Assembly (NCBI GenBank): GCA_963678705.1
Contig: OY783221.1
Span: 3,162,001-3,226,000, forward strand
DNA from: Panorpa germanica
Taxonomy: Eukaryota; Arthropoda; Insecta; Mecoptera; Panorpidae
Direction: 5' to 3'
DNA: 64,000 bases
Shown here: in pieces, positions 1-54,245 of the stretch
Position numbering within the stretch: the stretch's first letter is position 1
Layout: every line of letters begins with the position of its first letter
Made by a program: the position numbers and the translations under genes
Notes under the pieces: generated by a model
Database searches by the model: none
Told to the model about the DNA's origin: nothing
Seen by the model: the letters and a program-made list of their open reading frames with translations, nothing else

Positions 1-795
1 ATCTTCAAGTGTTAACAAACAAGCATTATTAATTTATTTGCAGGCAAATATTATAAAGTTTATTTACCATATTATTTATCTTTTTCTTTTATTAATTGAT
101 TATTAAAAGCTTACTAAAATATGAAATAGCTCGCCCCTCCCCTCGCCGTAATATACGCAGAAAGAAATTGAACGGAAACAGTGCGTTTAAAAAGCCTTGT
201 AAAATGCTGCTTGTCGCGCGGACAATGTTCTTGAACCACTGCTCTGCTCATTACGTAATAGCGTTTTACGTTTTAATATCCTTGATGTCTCATGTAAACC
301 GAAACGGAATCGAAACCTCTTCGATTCGGTTCGGACCTTATTCGGTATTTATATTCGGACGTGGATAGTTTCACTACTGTATTTCCTTACTACTTGTTGT
401 ATTAACAAATATTTGAATTTCAAATCTGCGTTTTGCACACGATGCATAAGTAACATGTTTGAACTGCTAACGTCTGATGTCTGATGTTTTAAGCCTTAGT
501 CTACATCCGCCTGGAATCTATACTAATCTCACTACACGACCGCGCACTTTTATCACTTTTGTCATTTTAATGGACGCATTAATGTTTATGGTCACACTAG
601 TCTACAACCGATAACAGTAATTTATTGTTTATTAACGGTATTATCGCTATTTCAGGATTCAAGGCTTAAAGGATGTCACGTAGCATGATCCCGACTTGAC
701 AAATCCACGTGTTGAGGATTAGGAATAAGGCCCATCAGTGCGTTAAGCAGTTGTTACTTCTGTTGTGTACTGGAGAGGGGGGGACGAGGCCTGGC
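1..795. other. 3' flank / 3' UTR of the sodium channel gene
   Basis: This stretch lies downstream of the para stop codon on the minus strand. It holds no convincing coding frame; the only open frame, of 90 codons on the plus strand, has no recognisable domain and biased low-complexity composition. The region contains several AATAAA signals on the minus strand, so the transcript end is probably inside it, but I cannot fix the cleavage point. Confidence 0.6.
621..626 (-). promoter_or_regulatory. Candidate polyadenylation signal of para
   Basis: AATAAA on the minus strand (TTTATT on the plus strand), about 170 nt past the stop codon. Further copies lie at about 88-93 and 33-38. AATAAA is frequent by chance in DNA this AT-rich, so the choice between them is open. 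Confidence 0.35.
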
Positions 796-41802
<41,007 letters not shown>

Positions 41803-41839
41803 TGTCTAGTGGCCAAGAGGCCCAATAATAGCAGAGAGC
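41803..41839 (-). other. 5' UTR part of coding exon 1
   Basis: 37 nt between a clean acceptor (TTATAATCACAG) and the start ATG, with no upstream ATG. The acceptor shows that at least one non-coding exon lies further upstream. Confidence 0.75.
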
Positions 41840-42232
41840 CTGTGATTATAAGATAGCTTCAAAACAAACCATCAATTTAAACATTTCTAGACGTGTCTAG
41901 TCGATTATCAACATATTCAAATATTATTTAATGTTAATGTTAGACCAGTTGCAACGATCCTTTAGATGTGACTTTCATCTTAAAACTATTAGTACGACCA
42001 TGTTCAATTTTTGTTCTCAACAAAACTTTATATTAGAAACATAAGATACAGTTTAGTTGATTAACTGTTAAAAGAATAAGAGAGAGAAAGTTTCTTATTT
42101 CTCCAAAGTAGTTACAACAGTAATCAACGACAAACGCTTTAGAAACGTATTTTTCGTTCGATTTTTCGAACAGTAATTTTACCCATTTTCAATTAAAAAA
42201 ACAAAATTTGTTAATATGTTTATTTTCTGTAC

Positions 42233-42345
42233 CTGCTAACAGTTTATCAGTGTTGGGCCGCGGGGCAGGGCCGGGAAAGGCGTGCAGACGCGCCGGCTCG
42301 GGCCCCGCGAGCTAACTGCCGCACTGGAGGGGACGGAGCGCCGTC
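42233..42345 (-). other. Candidate GC-rich 5' leader exon
   Basis: 113 nt, much richer in GC than anything nearby, bounded on the minus strand by TTATTTTTAG and TTAGCAG/GTACAG. It is the nearest upstream exon candidate to coding exon 1. It carries a stop in the frame entering from 43550-43653, so it is most likely para 5' UTR. Confidence 0.55.
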
Positions 42346-43549
42346 CTAAAAATAATAGATTACTCAAAATGAACAAACTAACAAAAAGCGAAGAGTTATT
42401 AAATTATCCGTGATTCGAAGAAATAATGGAACACATTGAAAGAAGGTGTAAGTGAAAAGTGGAAGAAGTCATGCTAGAAGAGAGAAGAAGAAAGATGGAT
42501 GACGGAGACGTAGAGAATCAACGGAAGAAAAGGATGAAGAGCACAACATGGCAATAGAAAAAAGAAAAGGAGGGAAAAATAGAAAAGAAAGACATTGAGT
42601 TGAGGACAAGTAAACAATCTAGAAACTAAGTGAATGGAGTGGGCTTAGAAGAGAAGAAAACATAACTTGGAAAAAACAGTGAATTTAAACTATTTCGTGA
42701 TTTAGTTTTATTTTATTATGTTTATAGTATACTTTGCAAAGTTTGGTACCGTTATTTAAAATTATATTAGAGTAAGATTAGATAAAATGTAACGGAGATT
42801 GTAACGCCGACAAACAAAAACCATTATAAGAAATACATAGTACACACATACGATACGCGTGCATTTTCTTGAAACGTATATATATACTTAAATAGTAGCA
42901 GTACGCAAAATAGTCTTTAAAGTTAAGTTTGTAAATAAATATATTATGTACGTAGTTTAAAATTGCGTCGTATCTAGCCAAAGAAAATAAATGTAAGAGC
43001 TGCAGAACGTTAAAGTAACAGACAATACGCCTTAGAGAAACAATTGGACTAATGAGAACCGAGATCCCGAGGGATCTGTAAGGAGTTACTGAGAATTTAT
43101 ATGCAAAATGACGGGAACATATTCTATCGTAGTTATATATCAGAAGTGGGCAAGACGTTAATCGCGATGAAGTTTAGACGTAAATTTTTATCTATTTGAC
43201 CTCCTACTATGTAGAAAGTTTTTGTGATGTCGTAAAGAACCCTTTTTTACACATCTTAGAGAAAGAAACCCCTACATACGAGAGTCCGTTCTCCTCTAAT
43301 ATACAAAGTTTAATAAGACATTTTCAAATTTTTTACGAAAGGTATGTAGTAGCTATGTAACTTACGGTTTTTCTTTTTAAAAAGATGCTCTACAAGAGAA
43401 ATATTAAATTTCTAAGATATTAAAAGAAAGGAGAAAAAATTATGTAATATTATTAAAAAATACACTGTTTTAGAAAGCACAAGTAAAAAAGAAAAACGTG
43501 TTAATTAAATCCTTAGGTGTAACTTGTAAGGAACAATATTTACATTTAC

Positions 43550-43653
43550 CTGACGTTCTCAGAAGAAGCAGGAGTGTTAAAATGAGAGTCGTGATAGTTA
43601 AACAGCGGCTGCAGGGAACAATCAGCGGAGAAACCAGATCTTTCATGTCCGAC
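43550..43653 (-). other. Candidate 5' leader exon with hydrophobic open frame
   Basis: 104 nt bounded by TTCTTACAG and TCAG/GTAAAT. One frame, open throughout, starts MKDLVSPLIVPCSRC and continues LTITTLILTLLLLRTSG, which looks like a signal peptide or membrane anchor. It joins in frame to the exon candidates on both sides. It may be a leader uORF or part of a small unrecognised gene. Confidence 0.5.
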
Positions 43654-45172
43654 CTGTAAGAAGAAAGAAATATAAAAACTTGAAGGACTTTGAAGAAATG
43701 AGAGAAGACTCTTTTGATATTTCTGTGGAATTATGATGTCTGATGATGATGACTGTCTGAATCATTTTATTGTTACCAGGAAATATTACCTACTCACTGA
43801 TAAATCTTTAAATAAACATAGAACTTAATTATTAATCATCATTCCATATTTATTTCATAAAAAAAAGACGAAATATACTGTAAAAAATTATCAAGCATGT
43901 TGAATATTTCGAGATATTTTATTAAATCCCAAGGAAAAACCATCGCTCTATTCCAAACTATGTTTCCATTCAATGTTTTATGTATATTGCACCTTAAACA
44001 TAGTGGTTTGTTTACAATTATTAACCATCACTGAATTTATATAAAATTGCACTGTTGTAAAAGTTGACTATCAGAACCTCAAGTATCCAACTATTTTTAA
44101 TCAACTCACAATATTACAGAAGTTATTAACGATTGAAATATTATTCGCTTTATTTGAAATACTAGTTGCTTTAATAATTAAAGCGACTTAATCATCGAAA
44201 TATTGAAAAGATTCTAGCATGTAGTACATAAAAAATAAATACATAAAACATAATTTCTGCATAAAAACTGTTACAGAAAAAATTTATCGAGAGATACTCA
44301 ACATTTACCCGAATTATCTAGTAGTGAATTTATTAGATAAAATTAAGTTAGTCTTTAAGAGAGCAAAAAAACATAATGTGCTGAATTTATCACTTAATTA
44401 ATATATTACTTGATGCTTTTAATTTCGCTACGTTAACTTCATATACGAAAAATAATAAAATGTATTAATTATAATTTATTAAACAGCAGGGTTTTATTTT
44501 AAATCAACCCTTATCAAATTTCATAGGGTAAATGGTTATACAAAAATAACAATATTATGTATAATGAATTATTAATTAGAATCAACTTAATGAAGAATAA
44601 ATTTTCTAGAAACACCTTCGTCATTTTTACCCTTTTTAACAATTACGGTGTTGAATATGTGTACACGTATATTTGAATTAATTACTTACAACTGGCACAT
44701 GGCCATCGTTAGTCCAAGTAAAGTAATTGTGAACATTATTATATTTACGCATATATACTAATTTCTGGTGGAGGATAATAGAGAGGGTCAAAAGAAGAAG
44801 AAGCAGAAAGCACTTTTGGAAGTAGTAAAAGTCGAGAAGATTTTAAGTTTATTTTAAGTTTAGTTTTTAAGTTTGGAATGTATATAGGAATGAAATGTAT
44901 TAGAAATATAATACTGTAGATTGTAAAGCCGAAAGGCATACACAATTAATATATAAATAATACTAATTTCAAGGATTTCTTTTTTGACTTTACCGTATTC
45001 TCTTCTGAACTACACATATTTTAATTTGTCTGAACTAGGTCCTTGAAACACTTAACAGTACTATCTGACGTACTAAGACAGAAAATTATCAAAAATAGAA
45101 ATAAATAAATATAATAAAGCTGAATAACAATATTTATCTACTAAAAATATTATACAAAAACTGTTTACTTAC

Positions 45173-45263
45173 TTTAAATGCATGAAGCGCGTGATAAGAT
45201 TATAGTAGCATCCGCGACCACATAGTCCGGATGGCGCCACTAGTTGTGGCGGAAACGCCTTAC
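45173..45263 (-). other. Candidate 5' leader exon
   Basis: 91 nt bounded by ATTTTTCTAG and TTTAAA/GTAAGT. Open in one frame from end to end (KAFPPQLVAPSGLCGRGCYY and on to MHLK), with the ATG eight bases from the donor. Richer in GC than its flanks. Confidence 0.45.
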
Positions 45264-47874
45264 CTAGAAAAATAAGAGAAAAAAAAGTTATTTACGATAT
45301 TAACATAACAGTTACTGAAATAATTATGGATATATTTTCATTTTCTGTATATAGTCGTCTTAAAGCTTTTTTTATAACATTTTAAAGAAAAATCTAACAG
45401 AGAAATTTTGTAGTAGTTAACCGGGGCCATTTTACAGGTAGCAGTTGAAAAAAGTGCAAACAAATTTCAATCATCTACGTGAAAGTATGGCTGGTTTTTG
45501 TATATATTTGATAAAAACTAACATTCACTATTGCTAAAGCCTTCCTGTGGACCCTAACTCCCGTCAGACGTTTTAAAGCTCTTAAATGCTTATGGTATAG
45601 TATTTCAAGTTAAATAATGTAACTGTATTAATCCAAGCTTAAATCAACTAAGGTCACAAAATGAATTGGAAATTCAAATAATTACATAAAGAAGAAAGGA
45701 ATTAAGAAATATTTATTCCAAGACCTTCTCATAGTTCACTCTGCCTGTACGTTTTGTGGTTTTCATTTTCTTCCCTATGTATTTTATGTTGCAAAATGAT
45801 TTAGTATCCACGAAAGCAAAGAGTAAATAAGGAAAACGGAGATAGATAAAAGTTTCTTGTAATCTCTTTAATCAAGTTTTCTCATCAATAACACAACCAC
45901 AACGTACGTCTCAGAGAAGAAAAGACTGTTCTGATCAACTAAGAGTATAATTATTGCATATCCGTAAACTTAATCCTTCTATTCTTGTTAGACTTATAAT
46001 ATAAATTTAATTCTAACGTAGTTCCTCTAAGACAGACCCTTTTATAGATTTGTTCTACATATAATATTCTATTTTTAGATATTGATTTTGTGTTCGGAAC
46101 ATTCAGACTCAATTACAAGTGAAATTCAAGTATTACGGACAGTTTGGAGGACATTTATGATGTAGTCTTTTAAACAAACTAGTGTTTACCCCATTGTAAA
46201 GCGACGTTTGTTGAATACATTAAATTTTCATTTTAAAATTACAGTATTTGACTTAAATCTTTAATTGTTAATTTAAATATACTTTTTAACAATATGGAAC
46301 TGTACTTCAATCTAAAATATTAATTATGCATTAACTTTTATTCATAATTTGTGATTTATTAATTGATTCAAAGTTAGTGCGCTTACGCAGTATCGGAAAT
46401 GACAGCCAGATTTGCTGGTCTTGGATTGAATACGTTTGCGCTATTTATTGATTACGCTAGAAAGATTTGAGTGCATCAACTTTCAAAAGTTATTAGCACT
46501 TAAAAGAATATATACATTTATAAACGTTTACAATACATAATTTACGACTTATAGACACGAGTATGGGTACTTAAAATAAAGAGATTAAATTCGTTTTATT
46601 GATAAAGTCAGTAAGGTTTTTCAAACTTTCCCCGATTTCAAATATCTGCCTATATTCCTGAATAATATGCTGTACCATTACTGGCTGTTACATTGTTCAC
46701 ATATTGGTTGTGGTTCTCTTTTGAATAAGTAGTTAAGAGTAAGATATTTGATCTATCATAAGTCTGTATATTACTTCTTCCAGCCTTCTGTTTAGTCCGT
46801 CAGGTAACGTAAATAGATTTTAAATATTGGTTTTAGACAACATGTGAACACATTTATTAATTATTAGTTATGTATAGTGTACACATTAATTAATTTAATT
46901 GTATAAATACGTATTTGTGAGTAAATTATCTTACTACAATAGTTAATAGTACAAAAATACAGGTGTAAATGACCGAGCAATTTCGGCGCAACTTTTCTTC
47001 GAATGATTTACACTTAGCACCGCTTTTCCGGCGTCAAAAATTGCAATGTAAATGGGGTATACGATTTAATTAAATAATATATATAATTACTGCACAAAAT
47101 ATCACTAAGTAACGTATAGTATTTTGTTTTATATGAAAGTATAAATCATGTATATGTTACTAGCTAACAACCGTAACATCAATGCTAATATTTCATTAGA
47201 AAAACCCATTGCTCATAGTATCATTTCCAATATTGAATTACAGGTTTCTTATTCAGCTCCGTAGATGCGTCTAGACGCACATGTCGGCTTCTATTTTATG
47301 GTTACGATACGTGAACCGCAGCGCCTATCCGCCTACGCAATCTAACAAACACCATTAAGAGACCAAAGTTATAATCATAGATATATATTCGGTATATTTT
47401 GCTTTCCAAGAATTGTTGAGAACTAGTATTTTCCGGTTATTAGACATCGGTAGTATAATCAATATGTGTTGTTAAATATGAGCTTTCGTTAAAACTTTTT
47501 CTAAGCTTTAATGATAGTTAAAAAATCACACAAAATTTCACAGGTATTTTATACCCTGCTAAACACAGTTACGTGTATTTAAGGTGTATCTAACATAGCA
47601 AGAATATATGTTATGTAAATGATTTGTCTTATATACGATATATACGTGTCACCTATTTTACTGCATTTTGAAAAAATGTACCTTTTTGCTTACTTATTTA
47701 AGGATTATAAAATCTTATGAAGTCCTTCATAAAGATTAAAAGCAATAAAATATGAGAGTTTTGGACTAAGTATTACTAGGTATCCCTTAATAATTAAAAA
47801 GTAACTTAAATTTAGACTACAGGTTGAATTATATAATGTACTAAAATATATTACCACAATGCTGTTGTTACTAA
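45264..47874. other. Intergenic or long leader intron
   Basis: No coding signal or bounded element. A GC-rich patch at 47270-47345 may be a decayed repeat; its borders are unclear. Confidence 0.4.
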
Positions 47875-48245
47875 TGCCGGTTTCACACCAGAGAGACAGT
47901 TTCAAAAACAGTTCTGTTTTCCGAAAACATACTGGTTTTGTTTTTAATGTTTTTCTGTGTGTCCCATAAAAATTATAAACATGATAAACAACAACTGACA
48001 AGCGAAAATGTTCACAAAAAATAAAACTGCGTGTTCAAACCAAGCAGACTAAAAAACAACAACAAACGTGTTTTCCTTTGATCTTACCGACTCCTGATGG
48101 GAATGTGTTTTGTTTACTAAAACAGTTTTTAAAGACAAAAATGTTTTAAGAACTGTGTCTTTGGTGTAAACATTGATGTTTTTGTTCAGAAAAACAAGTT
48201 TTTGTTCGTGTTTTATTGAACTGTCTCTCTGGTGTGAAACCGGCA
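47875..48245. mobile_element. MITE with TAA target duplication
   Basis: 371 bp with terminal inverted repeats: TGCCGGTTTCACACCAGAGA at the left, mirrored by TCTCTGGTGTGAAACCGGCA at the right, extending to about 27 bp. TAA occurs directly outside both ends (47872-47874 and 48246-48248). TAA duplications are typical of PIF/Harbinger elements. No transposase frame is inside, so it is non-autonomous. Confidence 0.85.
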
Positions 48246-48248
48246 TAA

Positions 48249-50991
48249 GAAATGTAATAAATTACGTTTAACATATAATATAAGTTAATTAATAATACTT
48301 GCCCTCTCTAACACAGAAAAGGGATTTATAAGGGAGCTACAAGCGGATATTGTGTGAAATTCCCTCTACGTAAAATTAATATTAATCCCAAAACAAATAA
48401 TCGCCATTCTTAGTCAATTTTACCCTGAGGCCATAAAACCTTATTTTAGGATTCACTTTTCTTTGAAGTGCTTTTCTTTGACTGCTAAATATCTGCAAAC
48501 TAAAATAGATTTACAATTATTAAAACTTTATAAACTCTATTTAAGAATAAATAATGAATTATTTATCAAAGCATGAATCATATTTTATATTTTCCGAATA
48601 TTTAAATGAAAACTTTCTACTAAAAATTACGAAACGAAAATGAAACAAGGAAAAACACTTTTTAATAATCATTAGTGTTAATTATTTAGACACTGCGTAT
48701 AAAAGACATGTTCTAATACTTTTTTGTTAATTGTAACACCCCAAAATCCATAATATAAATGTCAGAATAATCGTAATACATTAGTCGTGTAGATAAAACG
48801 GTGGCCGATGACCCCGGGGTAAGCACACAAGCACTACAGCTTTAAACCATCGAAGCTTCAAAAGCTACCAAAGGGCATCGCTTTCAATGCGGGATATATA
48901 CTGTACACAACGATGTTATAGTCATATTTCTCATTCTCTTTCTCTTTCTAACCTATTTAGAACACTTCTGCACCCTCATGTTGATCATGTATGACACGAC
49001 GTACTGTATCGTATGTTGTATAATCGATATATATATATCGTACACTTAGTGTTAGTACTGAAGTACGCAGCAGACTGCGGTTATAGGTGAAAGAAACATA
49101 AAAAATGCAGTTATGTTTGTACTCCTTCGTGATGGAAATTTTATTTCACATTTTTAGCTATTTGCTTAAGTAATTGAAATACTTGAGTGTTTTGAATAGA
49201 TGTTAAGTTTGAAAAACGACTCTTTAAAAGCTGAAAATGAAAGCGGGTGATTTAGAAGGATATCCTTTGCAAAGGTATTATATAATACTCAATTTATTAC
49301 ACATAACAAGTACTGAGCTTGTATGTTAATAAAACATTTTCTCAACGCCCCCTTTTCCAATTTTTTAATTTCTAATTTTCCAAAAATCATAGTATTGAAC
49401 ACCGTAATACACATGCCAAATTTCAACTTTCTATCTTTTATGAATTAAAAGTTATAAAGAATTTCTTTCTCTACGAAAAAGACAATTTTCAAGAAAATGC
49501 GCGGAGCCGTTTTCGAGCCACCATACAATTCGCTGACGCATTTAAACAAATAAACATATAAATATACACCTGGAACATTATAATATAGGATAATGGCTTT
49601 AGATTTTATGACATTAAAATCTCAATTTTGTAATTGTTTAACTGTTGTCCCCCGTTATTTTTCTGTGATATTTTAAAGCATTTTTAAGCACCAGGTATCA
49701 TAGCCTCATATATATGTGTACTGCACCCCTGTCTTAACAAAGTTTTTCAAAATAAAATTGAATTTAAGCAGGCAGGATTTTAGAAATATATTATCCCAAA
49801 CCGTAATAGGTATTATAAATTAAAAAAAGTTATTTTGGTTGAAAATAAGATGTCATGCATTAATTAGAATTGTTCTTTTGGAACACCTTGTACTATGCGG
49901 TAGACGAGCCTGAATAATTTACTATTACAAAGTTGTATCGTTGCAAAACTTACAGAACAACATTTCGTATATCGTTACACATTTAAGCTTTTTGAATTTA
50001 AATTTCAAATCAACCGCCATTACATTTTTAAAAATATCTATTTTAGTGTTAATTTCTAGTCTAGTATTCTAGTTTAGTATTAATACTACAATTAACATTA
50101 ATTAATAAATTCACAATCCGGTCATTAATTAAGGTTAGATCTTTTCATTCTTAACAGTTTCCTATAATTAAAAATAATTTTCATATAACTTTATCAATCT
50201 ATATATATGTAGGACATCATTTTGCAGCAATAAATATTCATAGGATAAATTTATTAACACAGTTTCCGGTACGATTTTTTTACATAAACTTTTTAAATAA
50301 ATATTATTTCTCAAAGTGGAGCATGATTTATTATATTAGGTACATTGAGAGTAGGACAAAAGTATAAACAAAATTAGCACAAATATAAATTTCGCGTGAC
50401 CCATTGTGGTCGCAGGGTAACTGTACTACACTGTAATTATATAATATGTTAATGTTTCGTTATACTTCTAACTATCTACTGCAGCAATCTGTAAATAATA
50501 TGGGGTCACACAAAACCCCATTTTATATTTAACAGGTTTAGATTTAACGTCACATTACTTATTAGAAAATTGTGGGACACTTTTAATGTATGTAACAAAT
50601 ACATAAAAAAATGGAACAAGAGAATAATATTTTTGGCACCTTGTTGGATATGTACGTACAGCATTTCACGACGGAAAACCGACGTCGGTTGCAGCCGAAC
50701 TGCTAGGTTGTTTAGACATGCTATCATTCGCATAACAAGTTTTTTAATAAATATATAAAAATAGTTAAATTTCCAAGTCAAACTTTAGTACTGTAGGGTG
50801 TATTGGAGTTGTTATAATAACATAATTTATCATGAGAGCAAACTTTTACTCTAATTTTTATTGAAAGTAACTATTGCATTCTCTTTCATATTGCTTCCAG
50901 TGCATTCGTTTGCTCCTTCCATATTGGTTTGGTTAAAATTCGCTGATATACGCGTTCAGTATGAGAACTACGTTACGCGCGTATTCGGACG
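48249..50991. other. Region without recognisable genes
   Basis: AT-rich. The open frames here are short and without domain similarity. A patch near 49350-49570 looks like a transposon-derived tract but has no readable termini. Confidence 0.4.
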
Positions 50992-50994
50992 TCA

Positions 50995-51904
50995 GGGGGC
51001 GTCCATAAATTACGTGAGGTGTTTTTTTAAATTTTCTGTCACTCCCTCCCCCCCTGGTGAGATGTCGTGAGATTTTATTCAACCCCCTCCCCCATCCCCC
51101 AATCTCACGTGAGATTTTTCAAAATGTGGGTTTCTTACGTAAACGCGTTGGATTGTTATTGTAAAAAGAAAAAAAAAATTTGCTTCGTGCTTTTATTTAC
51201 GACTAGTTAAGACTAGTAATCAATATTGCTGAGAGTTTAATTATAAGTGTAATAAAAATTTAACAATAGAATACTTAAATCGTCATTACTGTGATTAAAA
51301 AAAGAATATCTACTCTAATTCAGTCCATGGAGAATCATGCGCGGTCTCAAGAGAGACTATTGGAACCAACATGTCCATATGATTTTCAGTAAAATCATCT
51401 GCTCCTTCAACTTCGTTCTGATCTTCGTTCTGACCGTAACAACAAGCGATCTTAGGTTTCCCCTCCAGTCTGAGGCAGCTTTTTGCATTTACAAAGGTTC
51501 GGATAGGGTATCGTTGTAGTAGTGGTAACGCTTGGATAAAATTCGCCTTTATTCGGTTCTACTGTGCGAGGTAGTGCCGCCCGTATTCGGACGGCTTTGT
51601 AGCGTGCAGTCTGAGAGCTCTAGAGCGATCTCATTACATTTACATGGTTCGCATAGGTAAAGCGTAGTAGCCCGTATACGTCCGGCAGAAATTCGCTTAA
51701 ATACGGTCATATACTGAGACAGGCCTTAAGCATGTACAATCTAGATTAAATGGACCAAAATAGTATAATTTTTTTTTGTTTCAATCAGAAAAAAAATTGC
51801 GTGATATTTGCCGAGACCTCCCCTCTCTCCAACGGAAGATTAGATGAGATTTGACTCGACCCCCTCCCCCCCTTAAACATCTCACGTAATTTATGGACGC
51901 CCCC
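50995..51904. mobile_element. DNA transposon remnant with GGGGGCGTCC termini
   Basis: 910 bp. Left end GGGGGCGTCCATAAATTACG continuing TGAG; right end is its exact reverse complement. TCA flanks both sides (50992-50994 and 51905-51907), a possible 3-bp duplication. C-rich subterminal repeats (CCCCCTCCCCC with TCTCACGT) lie inside both ends. A minus-strand open stretch at about 51310-51465 (GKPKIACCYGQNEDQNEVEG, then ADDFTENHMDMLVPIV) may be a transposase remnant. Confidence 0.8.
51631..51705 (+). repeat. Interspersed repeat, copy inside the GGGGGCGTCC element
   Basis: ATTACATTTACATGGTTCGC, ATAGGTAAAGCGTAGTAGCC, CGTATACGTCC and AATTCGCTTAAATACG. A second copy lies at 51932-52007, outside the element, in the same order and orientation. 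Confidence 0.6.
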
Positions 51905-51931
51905 TCATTGCCGCTTGCAGTGTGCGAGTTC

Positions 51932-52007
51932 ATTACATTTATAGGGTTCAGATAGGTAAAGCATAGCAGCGCGTATACGTCCGCTCAAAATTCGCTTAAA
52001 TACGCTT
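51932..52007 (+). repeat. Interspersed repeat, second copy
   Basis: ATTACATTTATAGGGTTCAG, ATAGGTAAAGCATAGCAGCG, CGTATACGTCCGCTCAAAATTCGCTTAAATACG in pieces. It follows the right end of the GGGGGCGTCC element by about 25 bp. Confidence 0.6.
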
Positions 52008-54014
52008 GCAGTATGCGATAGCCTTTAATCATAATACTCTCCGAAATTGTTATAAATATTTAAAAGGCAAAACGGTCCTTTATTACTTGCGTACACTGCT
52101 AGATTTTAACGGAAAAATAATATTTTCCTACGCCGAAAATTTAAAATAAAATGAATTGTGACAAGAAATGTAAGGAAATTGGAAAAGCGGATAATATAAT
52201 ACCAGTTTGGGTGAGAAAGAAAGGAGAGAGCTGGAAAATAGAGACAAGAAGAACGAAAAGAGGGGATAAAGAACAGGACAGGAAGAACATCACATGATTT
52301 CATTTTATTTAGTATTTTTATTTTTAAATGAAGATGCAATTTTTGGAAGAAATATTTTGGAGTCACTTCGCCATCATATTGAAGATGCGTATGACTTTTT
52401 TGTCATGAAAGAATTCATTTACAGTTTAGTTTCTCACAGTCATTCATATGAAATGTCTATTTTATTTGCTACAAATGGCGAAACCACTTCATCTGTCGGA
52501 ATACAAATAAAGAAGTTAATGCGAAGTATAATTGAAGTAAAATAGTGATAGAAACGTCACAAAAAGGGACACTTAACCAAATTATTTACTGTGAAATAGA
52601 TTAAGATATTATATAGTAACTCACTTATCGCTGAACAGGTTCAGCAAGAAAGTAAGGTAGTAATTTTTCGTAACATGATTCCAGTTAAGTACTATACATA
52701 TACACCAGAAACAAAAATTATAAAAATATTTGTGTATACCAGGTTATAAAATTTTTAATGAGACAGTCCATATTGGTGTCCTTAAACAGAAGGTGTGTTT
52801 ACATGTACCAGCAGTATATACTCGTATTTGTTGAACTGGTTGACCTACTTTCATTATACTTGTTTTTACATTTGAATCTACGTTCTAGGCGGACTGTATC
52901 AATCCCATAAGGAGTTCCATGTTCACATCCCTAACTTCCAAACAAAATATATTATGCATCATACAAATTTTTGATATTTCCCCGAAGTCATGATAATAGT
53001 TCGTTTATTAAACTAGTGTAATCCGGTTACTACGATGTATAATAGATTATCCGGAATATGTACGGATATACGAGTATTAACAGCTTGAATTTGAGGTTAA
53101 TGTATCGGGTTTGATTTTTGTTTATTTTTACACATTTCTTAAAGTTCCTGGATACATAGAAGCAGTTGGCATTTTTTTATAACTATCAGCTGGTCAATGG
53201 CGTTAGGTCTATGGCTCAATGCACAGATTTGAGGGAGGGCAGGCGGGATTACTGCCTCGAGGCCACCACAATAGATCAAAGCAGAAAATTTTTAAAAGAC
53301 TTGACGAAAAAAAATTGTTTCTTTTATTTGGAAAATAATTAGGGGCCTGTGCTCCTTCGTTGCCCCAGGGCCTCCACAACTCTAAATCCGGCCCTAAGTG
53401 CAGTTGTTATTTTTGTATTTAAGTCGTATCACAAAATATAGGTGTTTTATTTTATATATAGTTTACCAATTTTTAACTAAACAAATAGAACTGTATTACG
53501 TACAACGAGAAACACATAAATATTGAATTTTTACGAATTCAAGAAGTAGATAATTATGGCAAAGAAGTAATTTGGAGGAGAACAAAGTATATCATGTTAA
53601 AAATGAGGAAGTGACAGAAAATAAAGAAATGAATTTGCTGGAAAGATTTTTCATTCGCGTTGGATAAAGCGCAGGAAGTAATATTGCATATACACATACA
53701 TAAAAAAAATATCGCACAAGATTTATACACTGTTACTTGTGTGAAACATAACCAATACCAATGGAGCGCTGATGAAATAGCTCATTAACAGTGAAACATA
53801 AAATTCTTCAATGCTAAAAGTATTTATCTGAACGACAAATTTATAAAATTCCAAGACATTATAAGCCGCTATTTGAAAGGAGATAAATTCTAAATAACTT
53901 CATAGATAATTGTATTTAATGTATTTACTTTAAATATCTATTAGTCTATTCCCTTTAAGATAAATAAACTTACATTTTAAGATACTGATATAGATCAATA
54001 TTAGGTTCTTAATA
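52008..54014. other. Region without recognisable genes
   Basis: Contains open frames of up to 86 codons without similarity. Tracts near 53215-53400 (GGCCACCACAATAGATC, CCCAGGGCCTCCACAACTC) resemble non-autonomous transposon ends but do not pair cleanly. Confidence 0.4.
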
Positions 54015-54245
54015 TTATCTTCGTCGGTTTTCTATAGTTGTGCATCTATAACCATTGAGAATCTGATCAACCCACGCTTGAAGCGAACCATGAGACATAT
54101 TGTCGTTAGTAGTGGTAGCAAGGGGGCGGAACAGTGTAAGAAGAATAGAATAAGGATTAGGCTCTTGAAAAGCATAATAATACGTCGAAGTAGTTTGTGA
54201 AACAGGCGCCTCGTAGACCATGTCTACGTCATAAGTGTCATTCAA
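54015..54245 (-). CDS. Unrecognised 76-codon open frame
   Basis: Reads MNDTYDVDMVYEAPVSQTTS, continues TYYYAFQEPNPYSILLTLFR, and ends TTIENRRR. Its residue use is less AT-driven than most frames here, so it may be a small exon or a piece of a decayed gene. I do not recognise it, and no splice context or conserved motif supports it. Confidence 0.2.
   Translation of the reverse strand: MNDTYDVDMVYEAPVSQTTSTYYYAFQEPNPYSILLTLFRPLATTTNDNMSHGSLQAWVDQILNGYRCTTIENRRR

Noticed and set aside
42440..42650. Purine-rich tract with GAAGAAG repeats as a possible coding exon
   Set aside because: Every frame has stops or pure low-complexity sequence, and no splice signals bound it.
53150..53400. hAT-like element with ends in GGCC-rich tracts
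   Set aside because: The two GC-rich tracts do not form proper inverted ends and no target duplication is visible.
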